A DNA stretch of 64,000 nt from JAABVD01 sp965204545 (GTDB lineage: Bacteria > Verrucomicrobiota > Verrucomicrobiia > Opitutales > UBA2995). Positions 41,653 to 48,541 of the stretch are shown here, piece after piece. The stretch covers positions 1,550,001 to 1,614,000 of the forward strand of contig CBDBFA010000003.1 in NCBI GenBank assembly GCA_965204545.1, read 5' to 3'. Within the stretch, counting starts at the first letter, position 1. Every line of letters begins with the position of its first letter. The position numbers were made by a program, and so were the translations under genes. Below the pieces are notes generated by a model. The model was not told the origin of the DNA. It made no database searches and worked only from the letters and a program-made list of their open reading frames with translations.

Positions 41653-42690
41653 ATGACTCCTTTAATCTTTGCTGTAATCCTGACCATCGTCGTTTCCGCA
41701 TTGTGTTCGGTTCTGGAGGCAATGGTTCTCAGCACTACCGTAGCGGAGGTTGAATCCCTCAAACAACGAGCCGGGAAGCGCGGAACCTTGCTGGGGCAGA
41801 TGATTGGGGAAATCGACGAAACCATTTCGGCCATTTTGACCCTGAACACCATCGCCAACACTGCGGGCGCCACGGTGGTGGGAACCCTCGCCGCCGCTCA
41901 GTTCGGCAGCGCCGCAGCCGGAATCGTGGCCGGGGTAATGACGTTCCTGATTTTGATTTTCTCGGAGATAATTCCCAAAAACGTGGGGGTGTCCTATCGC
42001 GGTTGGATTCAGCCCTACTCCGTCCATCTCCTGCGCCTCATCCGTGTATTGATGAAGCCGATCACTTATTTTACCCGCAAATTCGTCCGCATGCTGGTGA
42101 AGGAGCAGCATGGCACCAGCGAACAGGCTGAAGAGGAAATCAAGCTGTTGGCCGAAAAAGGTGCCAAAGAAGGGAAACTGCGCCACGCCGAGGCGGATGT
42201 AATAAGCAATGCCTTGACCCTGGATGACGTGGCCATCGACGACATCATGACCCCGCGAACAGTGGTATTCGCTCTGGAAAAAGACCGGACTGTCGCTGAG
42301 GTTTTCAAGGGTTTTAACAACATCCCCTTCGCACGCATTCCCGTTTACGAAGAAACCATCGACCAAGTCATAGGGATGGTGCGGAGACGCGACCTCTTGC
42401 AGGCCATGGCCGGGGATGGTCACAACGCCAAAGTCTCCGAGTTGATGCTGCCGGCCCTCTTCGTGCCTGAAACCGCCAATGGCGCTGATACGCTGCAACG
42501 GTTTCTTTCCCAGCAGCAACAATTGGCCGTGGTAGTGGATGAATTCGGCTCCGTGACCGGGGTCGTCACCATGGAAGATATCATCGAGCACATACTGGGC
42601 AGGGAAATTGTCGAAAAAGACGATGTGGCAGTGGATATGCGCGAATTGGCCCGGGCAAAAAATGCTCAGAAGCTCGGCAAGGGGCAATAG
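41653..42690 (+). CDS. CNNM/CorC-family transporter-like protein (DUF21 plus CBS pair)
   Basis: 345 residues. N-terminal DUF21/CNNM membrane domain with four helices (about 1-135), including ALCSVLEAMVLSTT and LIFSEIIPKNVG, then an acidic linker and two CBS domains (about 190-315): VAIDDIMTPRTVVFALE, IPFARIPVYEETIDQVIGMVRRRDLL and LAVVVDEFGSVTGVVTMEDIIEHILGREI. The typical C-terminal CorC/HlyC domain is missing, so the protein is of the shorter type. The family is linked to magnesium/cobalt export or homeostasis; the old name hemolysin is misleading. lgt follows at 32 bp. Confidence 0.9.
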   Translation: MTPLIFAVILTIVVSALCSVLEAMVLSTTVAEVESLKQRAGKRGTLLGQMIGEIDETISAILTLNTIANTAGATVVGTLAAAQFGSAAAGIVAGVMTFLILIFSEIIPKNVGVSYRGWIQPYSVHLLRLIRVLMKPITYFTRKFVRMLVKEQHGTSEQAEEEIKLLAEKGAKEGKLRHAEADVISNALTLDDVAIDDIMTPRTVVFALEKDRTVAEVFKGFNNIPFARIPVYEETIDQVIGMVRRRDLLQAMAGDGHNAKVSELMLPALFVPETANGADTLQRFLSQQQQLAVVVDEFGSVTGVVTMEDIIEHILGREIVEKDDVAVDMRELARAKNAQKLGKGQ

Positions 42691-42722
42691 CTGGTAAAAC
42701 CGAACCAAGCCGGATTAAAGGA

Positions 42723-43553
42723 ATGACGGTCACGTATCAGGGATCTCAATACTGGCGCCACGATTGGGATCCGTTCGTGATCCAGTTTTCCGAGAACTGG
42801 GGCATCCGCTGGTACGGATTGGCCTATGTTTTGGGATTTCTCACCGCTTCGTGGTTGTTGGGTCTTTATTTCAAACACGGGAGATCGCCCATGAACCCGG
42901 AAAGGCGATTCAACGCCCTGGTCGTTCTCATTCTGGCCACCTTGGCCGGCGGCCGTCTCGGATACATGCTCCTTTACGATTTCAACGCCCTGCTCCTGGC
43001 TCCCTGGAAAATCTTCAAGGTCTGGGAAGGGGGAATGGCCAGCCACGGGGGAATCGCCGGCTTGGCCCTCGCCGTTCTTTATTTGGCCCGCAAGAACGTG
43101 TATTCAAAACGGAAACTGGCCGACATCGTGGTAACCTTGGGCCCCCCCGGCATTTTTCTCGGCAGGCTGGCGAACTTCATAAACGGGGAGTTGTGGGGGA
43201 AAATCTCAACCGTCCCTTGGGCCGTTGTATTCCCCGGCGCGTCTCCACCAGGAGTTCCACGCCACCCCAGTCAGCTCTACGAAGCTGTGTTGGAAGGCCT
43301 GTTTCTCATCATCTACCTGCAGTTGCGGTTCTGGAAGAGTTCCGTCACCCGCCTTTATCCGGGGCAATTATGTGGAGAATTCTGCCTGCTCTACGCCCTG
43401 TTCCGCATTGTCGGGGAACTGTTCCGTGAACCGGATGCGGGACTCATCCTGGGGATGAACAGGGGTATTTTTTATTCCCTGTTCATGGTCTTGGCCGGTC
43501 TCAGTCTGATATATTCGGCCCGAATACGATCGCGTTCACAACCTGCCGCGTAA
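42723..43553 (+). CDS. lgt: Phosphatidylglycerol--prolipoprotein diacylglyceryl transferase
   Basis: Inner-membrane enzyme that transfers diacylglycerol to the lipobox Cys of prolipoproteins, the first step of lipoprotein maturation. 276 residues, about seven helices. Family signatures are ENWGIRWYGLAYVLGFL (about 22-38), GGMASHGGIAGLALAV (about 103-118), PGIFLGRLANFINGELWGK (about 142-160, the Lgt signature with the essential Arg) and PRHPSQLYEAVLEGL (about 177-191). It provides the enzyme for lipoproteins such as the binding protein at 1631-3214. Downstream lies a TIR-bounded element. Confidence 0.95.
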   Translation: MTVTYQGSQYWRHDWDPFVIQFSENWGIRWYGLAYVLGFLTASWLLGLYFKHGRSPMNPERRFNALVVLILATLAGGRLGYMLLYDFNALLLAPWKIFKVWEGGMASHGGIAGLALAVLYLARKNVYSKRKLADIVVTLGPPGIFLGRLANFINGELWGKISTVPWAVVFPGASPPGVPRHPSQLYEAVLEGLFLIIYLQLRFWKSSVTRLYPGQLCGEFCLLYALFRIVGELFREPDAGLILGMNRGIFYSLFMVLAGLSLIYSARIRSRSQPAA

Positions 43554-43568
43554 CCGGCCCCATAACCC

Positions 43569-43822
43569 TATCCCGCATGTCTCACTTACCGAGCGAATGC
43601 GACATCTCCCAATTTTCTACTGCGCGTCCGAATCCCGGCACTGGAGCAGGAATCGCTGGAATTCATGCCCGTGCTTCGCACAGATGCATGCCGACTTCGC
43701 AGGGTGTCGACCCAGCTTCACCCGCGAATCTGCACGAAACCCGCACCAGCACTCGGTCTTCGATCGCTCGTTACGAATTTGGGAGATGTCGCATTCGCTC
43801 GGTAAGTGAGAAATGCGGGCTA
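43569..43822. mobile_element. MITE-like element with 44-bp terminal inverted repeats
   Basis: Left arm 43569-43612 and right arm 43779-43822 are reverse complements with two mismatches (core TCTCACTTACCGAGCGAATG then CGACATCTCCCAA). They enclose about 166 bp that code for nothing convincing. The right arm provides the TAG stop of glgC. The left half, extended to about 43638, has a solo inverted copy at 48469-48537. No target-site duplication could be established by eye and no transposase is in the window. Confidence 0.75.
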
Positions 43823-45100
43823 TACAATGGTGGCATCCGGTATGACCGCGTTCTTAAGGACCACTATCACCCCGTCGCGCACGAAATAACCGTCCCCCTT
43901 CGTCCCGTCTGAATGCCCATCCGGGGAAATATGGACGTTGTCCCCAATCCGTGCGTTCTTGTCCAGTATGGCGTTGCGGATGACGCAATTTCGACCCACC
44001 CCGACATCGGGGCGGCCCAGCCTGCGGTTGGCCAGGATTTCATCCGGCGTTTCATAATAATCACCGCCCATCATCACCGTTCGCTCCAGTTTGGATCCCT
44101 CCCTTATGATGGAACGCACCCCGATGGAGGAATTCCGCAGCTCCGCCCGCTGCAAGATACACCCGTCAGCAACAATGGCATGGTCCACCACGCAATTGTT
44201 AATTTTTGACGCCGGAAGGAAGCGCGCATGTGTATACACCGGGTAATCGTTTTCAAAGAAGTTATAGGGTGGAGCTTTCTGGGTGAAGGAGAGATTGGCA
44301 TCGAAAAACGCGCCAACCGTTCCAATGTCCTCCCAGTAGCCATCGAAGATATAACTGCTGAGCTTGCACTTTCCCAGCAGGGAAGGAATAACCTCCTTGC
44401 CGAAGTCTGTCATGTCGTTTTGCAGGGATTTTCGAAGCACCTCGCGGTCGAACAGATAAATGCCCATTGAAGCAAGGCAGTGCTTTTCCTCCACTTTCCG
44501 GTCAAATTTCCTTTCCAGAGCCTTGCCGATGGCCAAGCCTTCGATCACGTCCGGATCGGTAGGTTTTTCCACAAATTCGGCAATACTCAAATCGTCCTTC
44601 ACACGCATCAGTCCCAGGCCTCGCACTTGGCCGATCGGCATCGCTTTGGCCGCAATGGTCGCCTCTGCCCCGGTTTCAATGTGCTGGGCGATAAGCTCGT
44701 TGAAATTTATCCGGTAAAGCTGATCACCCGATAATATGAGGAGGTAATCGTACTCGAAATTGCCGAAATGATGGAGGTTCTGCCTTACCGCGTCTGCGGT
44801 TCCCTGATACCAATTGGCATCTTCGGAGGTTTGTTCGGCAGCCAGGATGTCGACGAAGCCCCCCCCGAAATGATCGAACTTGTAGGATTCCCGGATGTGC
44901 CGGTGGAGGGATGCGGTGTTGAATTGGGTCAGCAGATAAATCCGGTTGAGCCCCGAATTCAAACAGTTGCTTATGGGGATATCCACCAAGCGGTATTTCC
45001 CCGCCAGCGGAACGGCCGGTTTGCAACGTTCTCTGGTAAGGGGGTATAGACGAGCCCCTCGGCCGCCGCCCATAATTACGGATAGAACCTTTGGGGTCAT
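43820..45100 (-). CDS. glgC: Glucose-1-phosphate adenylyltransferase
   Basis: Makes ADP-glucose for glycogen synthesis. 426 residues: nucleotide-binding N-terminus VLSVIMGGGRGARLYPLTRERCKPAVPLAGKYRLVDIPISNC (about 5-46), WYQGTADAVRQNLHHF (about 95-110), ILSGDQLYRINF (about 121-132), VEKPTD near 175, and a C-terminal left-handed beta helix (about 290-426) with hexapeptide-like repeats. ATG 45100 is chosen over the in-frame TTG at 45145, which would run into the glmS promoter. Divergent from glmS with 65 bp between the starts. The stop codon lies in the MITE-like arm. Confidence 0.94.
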   Translation of the reverse strand: MTPKVLSVIMGGGRGARLYPLTRERCKPAVPLAGKYRLVDIPISNCLNSGLNRIYLLTQFNTASLHRHIRESYKFDHFGGGFVDILAAEQTSEDANWYQGTADAVRQNLHHFGNFEYDYLLILSGDQLYRINFNELIAQHIETGAEATIAAKAMPIGQVRGLGLMRVKDDLSIAEFVEKPTDPDVIEGLAIGKALERKFDRKVEEKHCLASMGIYLFDREVLRKSLQNDMTDFGKEVIPSLLGKCKLSSYIFDGYWEDIGTVGAFFDANLSFTQKAPPYNFFENDYPVYTHARFLPASKINNCVVDHAIVADGCILQRAELRNSSIGVRSIIREGSKLERTVMMGGDYYETPDEILANRRLGRPDVGVGRNCVIRNAILDKNARIGDNVHISPDGHSDGTKGDGYFVRDGVIVVLKNAVIPDATIV

Positions 45101-45165
45101 AAGAAAGTTGTTTTCTGGACTTCCCAGCGTATCATTTGGAACCAATAATTCAGGACAATCATAAA

Positions 45166-47016
45166 ATGTGTGGAATTGTTGGATACCTGGGCGGGCGAAA
45201 TGCCACCGGCATTTTGCTGGAGGGGTTGCAGCGGCTGGAATACAGGGGGTACGACTCGGCCGGCCTGGCTACCTGCCACCGGGGGTCCCTGCAGGTTACC
45301 AGACGGGTTGGGCGGGTGAAAAACCTGGTTGGAGCGGTCTCGGGCCAACCAAGCCGGGCAAGATTGGGCATTTGCCACACGCGTTGGGCCACGCATGGCA
45401 AAGTGACCGAAGAAAACGCCCACCCCCACCTCAGTTGCGATGGCAAGATCGCCCTGGTCCACAACGGGGTTATCGAGAATTACGCCGCCATCAAAAGGTC
45501 CCTGCAGTCCGCCGGCTATACCTTTTCCTCCCAGACGGATACCGAAGTTCTCTCCAATTTGATTGCATACCATTACCGTAAGCAACCGGATTCCGGAGCA
45601 ACCAGCCGGCTCTTCGAAAGCGTTCGTAAAACTCTTCGACACGTGGAGGGCACCTACGGAATCGCCGTCATCTGCGCGGATTGCCCCAGTGAAATAATCG
45701 GCGCCAGGAACGGATCACCCCTGATTCTCGGAGTGGGAAGCAATGAAATCCTTTTGGCCAGCGACGTGGCCGGCCTGGTCAGCAGAACGCCCAAGGTTGT
45801 CTACCTGAACGATGGGGAAATCGTCCATATCCGCGAGGGGGACTTTTCCATTTCCACCCTGGATTCCGAGGCTATTCAACCCGTCATCAGCGAGGTGGAC
45901 TGGGACGTGTCGGAAAGCGCCCTGGGCGACTTCCCACATTACATGTTGAAGGAAATCTTCGATCAGCCCGAAGCGCTGGAAAATGCCATGCGGGGGAGGT
46001 TCGCCATGGACAAGAGTACGGCCAAATTTGGCGGGTTGAATGTCACTCCCCAGGAATTGCGGCAAATTGACCGCATCATGCTGTGCGGATGCGGCACGGC
46101 TTGGCACGCCTGTCTGAGCTTGGAATTCCTTATCGAAAAGTATGCCCGGATCCCTGTGGAGGTGGAATATGCCTCCGAATTCCGCTACCGCAACGCACCG
46201 TTGGACAAAAATACCCTCTTCATGGTGGTGAGTCAATCCGGGGAAACAATCGATACGCTGGCCGCCTTGCGCGAAGCGAAGAGGAAGGGGTACACCTCCC
46301 TCGCTATCAACAATGTAGTGGGTTCCACCATCGCGCGGGAATCGGACGGAGGCATCTACCAACATGCCGGACCGGAAATTGGGGTGGCATCGACAAAGGC
46401 ATTTACTTCCCAGCTTCTCCTTGGCGCCATGCTGGCACTCTATCTGGGACGCTTGCGGGATATGAGCTTCAACGAAGGGGTCGAGTTCGTAAACGGGCTC
46501 AAGACCGCTCCGGAAAAAGCCAGGGCCATCCTGCTACAGTGCAGCCAAATTGAGGAAATCGCACGGAAATACGCCTACAAGAATGATTTCATGTTTCTGG
46601 GCCGCTTGGGCATGTTCCCCATCGCCCTGGAAGGGGCTCTGAAACTCAAGGAGATTTCCTACATCCACGCCGAGGGTTATCCGGCCGCAGAAATGAAACA
46701 TGGGCCCATTGCCTTGGTAAGCGAAACCTGTCCTTCCCTATGCTTTGCCACCGAAATGGATACGCTGAGCAAAGTGATTTCCAATATCCAGGAAGTCAAA
46801 GCCCGCAATGGGGAGGTCATCGTGGTCCGCAGCAACTCCTGCCAATTGCCCGGTGGCTTGGCTGATGATGAAATTGTCATTCCGGACGCACACGGAGCAA
46901 TTATGCCCCTGTTAGCGGCCATTCCAGTGCAACTTCTCAGCTACTTTATCGCCGTGGAACGCGGTTGTGATGTCGATAAACCCCGGAATCTGGCCAAATC
47001 GGTCACGGTTGAATAA
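45166..47016 (+). CDS. glmS: Glutamine--fructose-6-phosphate aminotransferase
   Basis: First step of amino-sugar synthesis: fructose 6-phosphate plus glutamine to glucosamine 6-phosphate. 616 residues. After removal of Met1 the nucleophile is Cys2 (MCGIVGYLGGRNA), which fixes ATG 45166 as the start over the 10-residue in-frame extension. Glutaminase domain 1-240 (LEYRGYDSAGLA, TRWATHGKVTEENAHPH); two SIS domains (about 290-425 and 460-595) with CGCGTAWHACL, SQSGETIDTLAALREAK, and the C-terminal KPRNLAKSVTVE. No glmS ribozyme can fit in the 65-bp upstream gap. It feeds the UAP-type enzyme encoded at 62.5 kb. Confidence 0.97.
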   Translation: MCGIVGYLGGRNATGILLEGLQRLEYRGYDSAGLATCHRGSLQVTRRVGRVKNLVGAVSGQPSRARLGICHTRWATHGKVTEENAHPHLSCDGKIALVHNGVIENYAAIKRSLQSAGYTFSSQTDTEVLSNLIAYHYRKQPDSGATSRLFESVRKTLRHVEGTYGIAVICADCPSEIIGARNGSPLILGVGSNEILLASDVAGLVSRTPKVVYLNDGEIVHIREGDFSISTLDSEAIQPVISEVDWDVSESALGDFPHYMLKEIFDQPEALENAMRGRFAMDKSTAKFGGLNVTPQELRQIDRIMLCGCGTAWHACLSLEFLIEKYARIPVEVEYASEFRYRNAPLDKNTLFMVVSQSGETIDTLAALREAKRKGYTSLAINNVVGSTIARESDGGIYQHAGPEIGVASTKAFTSQLLLGAMLALYLGRLRDMSFNEGVEFVNGLKTAPEKARAILLQCSQIEEIARKYAYKNDFMFLGRLGMFPIALEGALKLKEISYIHAEGYPAAEMKHGPIALVSETCPSLCFATEMDTLSKVISNIQEVKARNGEVIVVRSNSCQLPGGLADDEIVIPDAHGAIMPLLAAIPVQLLSYFIAVERGCDVDKPRNLAKSVTVE

Positions 47017-47044
47017 TTAGAAAGAGGGCAAATAGGGAGGATCC

Positions 47045-47090
47045 GCCCCCCACGGGGGCAGCGCCACAGGATGGGTCAACGGACCCATCC
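47045..47090 (+). promoter_or_regulatory. Two tandem hairpins between glmS and the sigma gene
   Basis: Hairpin 1 is GCCCCC CAC GGGGGC (47045-47059), a perfect 6-bp GC stem. Hairpin 2 is GGATGGGT CAACGG ACCCATCC (47069-47090), a perfect 8-bp stem. An AGGGAGG sequence stands just before them (47034-47040). Neither is followed by a T-run. They could be a glmS 3' structure or control translation of the sigma gene, whose reading frame runs through them. Confidence 0.5.
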
Positions 47091-47129
47091 GAACCGACCG
47101 GACCGCAACGAAGCGGGATCGATCTCTAC

Positions 47130-48026
47130 ATGCGCGAAATTGGCCAGATCGATCTCCTCACCCCAGAGCAGGAAGTCAAACTGGCCCAAAAGATCCGGGA
47201 GGGAGATGGCCCGGCCCGCCATCTCATGATCAAGGCCAACCTGCGCCTGGTTGTGAAAATCGCCCGCGATTATTCCAACTTCGGTCTCCCTTTGAATGAT
47301 ATAATCAGCGAAGGAAACATAGGGCTGATAAAAGCGGTGGACCGTTTCGACCCCCGAAAGGGAGGAAAATTCAGCACCTATGCCGCCTGGTGGATCAAAC
47401 AATCCATCAGACGGGCCCTGGCCAGGCAGAGTAAAACCATCGGGTTCCCGGTTCACCTGGTGGAAAAGATTGCCAGGATCAGAAGGATTACCCTTCAGCT
47501 TTCCGGGGAACTGGGACGTGATCCCACAGACGAAGAGGTGGCTTCCCAGATGGGCCTGCCCGCCCATAAGATTGCGCACTTGAAAAGCGTCAGTGTCCGG
47601 CCCGCCTCCCTGGACGCGCCGGTTGGAGTAAATCGATCCATCTCCTTTGGCGAGATCATTGGCGACGAGAATGCTTTGAGCCCTTTTGAGAACCTGCGCA
47701 ACAAATCTCTGGCCGCGGAAATCACCCAAACCATCGGGCAACTGGATGAACGGGAAGAGAAGATCATTCGGTTGCGGTTTGGGTTGGATGGCGAACCACC
47801 CAAGACATTGGAAGAAGTGGGGAGGGTTTTCGGCATTACCCGCGAACGGATTCGTCAACTGCAAAACGCCTCCCTGATGAGAATGCGTCGAATGATGGAC
47901 GAAAGGAATAGACAGCGGACCCGCCGGGAACTCGAAGAAGAGAAGCGTCAACGCCGCCGCATGAGGATCCTCAAGGACTTTTTCGATGCCAAACGCAAGG
48001 AAAGGGAAGGAAAGGAAGAAGGCTAA
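47130..48026 (+). CDS. Sigma-70 family RNA polymerase sigma factor (group 2, RpoD/RpoS-like)
   Basis: 298 residues with regions 1.2, 2, 3 and 4. Region 2: ANLRLVVKIARDYSNFGLPLNDIISEGNIGLIKAVDRFDP and FSTYAAWWIKQSIRRAL (about 36-95). Region 4: LDEREEKIIRLRFGLDG, TLEEVGRVFGITRERIRQLQNASLMRMRR (about 207-252). A very basic, Arg/Lys/Glu-rich tail (about 255-298) is unusual. The first ATG (47130) lies inside conserved region 1.2 (YMREIGQIDLLT), and the same frame stays open to 47013 without ATG, GTG or TTG, so the true start is unclear; a rare start or a sequence change is possible. No region 1.1, hence an alternative rather than primary sigma. Confidence 0.9.
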   Translation: MREIGQIDLLTPEQEVKLAQKIREGDGPARHLMIKANLRLVVKIARDYSNFGLPLNDIISEGNIGLIKAVDRFDPRKGGKFSTYAAWWIKQSIRRALARQSKTIGFPVHLVEKIARIRRITLQLSGELGRDPTDEEVASQMGLPAHKIAHLKSVSVRPASLDAPVGVNRSISFGEIIGDENALSPFENLRNKSLAAEITQTIGQLDEREEKIIRLRFGLDGEPPKTLEEVGRVFGITRERIRQLQNASLMRMRRMMDERNRQRTRRELEEEKRQRRRMRILKDFFDAKRKEREGKEEG

Positions 48027-48191
48027 AGGTTAAAGGTGCTGATATTAATCATGATCGGGATTGTGATCGATTGAGGGTAAAGAAAGAAGGACTCTCGCAA
48101 AGCTCGCCAAGAACGCTAAGATGCGCCTACGGCGCCAATAAGGAATAAGGAATTAGGAGAAGAGAAACCAAAAACCAGAAGACAAATTTCA

Positions 48192-48224
48192 CTGACCACT
48201 AGCCACTGGTCACTGATCACTAAT
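48192..48224 (-). repeat. Dispersed repeat family D, copy 2
   Basis: Reverse complement of 12797-12829 with one mismatch; the unit reads TTAGTGATCAGTGACCAGTG then GCTAGTGG. Confidence 0.8.
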
Positions 48225-48227
48225 GAA

Positions 48228-48278
48228 AAGGCAAATTCATGCGAATAAGTCCGTCAATGGTGTGAACAAATTAACGGG
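48228..48278 (+). repeat. Dispersed repeat family C, copy 2
   Basis: Matches 23024-23074 in the same orientation (AAGGCAAATTCAT, AAGTCCGTCAATGGTG, AATTAACGGG). In the other locus it is joined to family A; here it stands alone, so the units are modular. Confidence 0.8.
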
Positions 48279-48329
48279 CTAGTGTGGTGTCTCTTAAATA
48301 ATCCATCACAAAAAACCCGGATATAGAAG

Positions 48330-48467
48330 AGGTTACGGCATCGCGGGGACGCGATTGCCCTACCATTTCAAAACGTAAGCGGTAGGGCGGCGGCATCCTT
48401 GCCGCGCCTGAAAATTTCTCATGCCACGATCTGGTTTTCTCACGGCCGGGCTATTGATTCCCCTTTT
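48330..48467 (-). repeat. Dispersed repeat family B, copy 2 (inverted)
   Basis: Reverse complement of 28766-28903 over 138 bp with about ten substitutions and no evident indel. The copies lie about 19.5 kb apart in opposite orientation, a possible substrate for inversion of the intervening segment. Confidence 0.9.
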
Positions 48468-48468
48468 A

Positions 48469-48537
48469 CCGGGATTCGGAGCGCAGTAGAAAATTGGGAG
48501 ATGTCGCATTCGCTCGGTAAGTGAGAAATGCGGGCTA
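48469..48537 (-). repeat. Solo half of the MITE-like element
   Basis: Reverse complement of 43569-43638: CCGGGATTCGGAGCGCAGTAG then AAAATTGGGAG, the 44-bp arm, and CGGGCTA. Only one arm is present, abutting the rpsA 3' end as the full element abuts glgC. Confidence 0.8.
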
Positions 48538-48541
48538 GAGC

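Larger units (their letters stand above)
48027..48541. other. Repeat island between the sigma gene and rpsA
   Basis: 515 bp with no gene, built from adjacent repeat units: CTCTCGCAAAGCTCGCCAAG (about 48092-48111), family D copy 2 inverted (48192-48224), family C copy 2 (48228-48278), CTAGTGTGGTGT (48279-48290, shared with 28684), family B copy 2 inverted (48330-48467), and a solo half of the MITE-like element (48469-48537) that ends 4 bp before the rpsA stop. Confidence 0.85.

Noticed and set aside
41662..42708. 348-codon minus-strand frame opposite the CNNM/CorC gene
   Set aside because: Shadow frame rich in His/Gln/Gly; the plus-strand gene has DUF21 and CBS domains.
45101..45165. glmS ribozyme upstream of glmS
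   Set aside because: The divergent gap is only 65 bp, too short for the ribozyme, and the conserved core is not visible.
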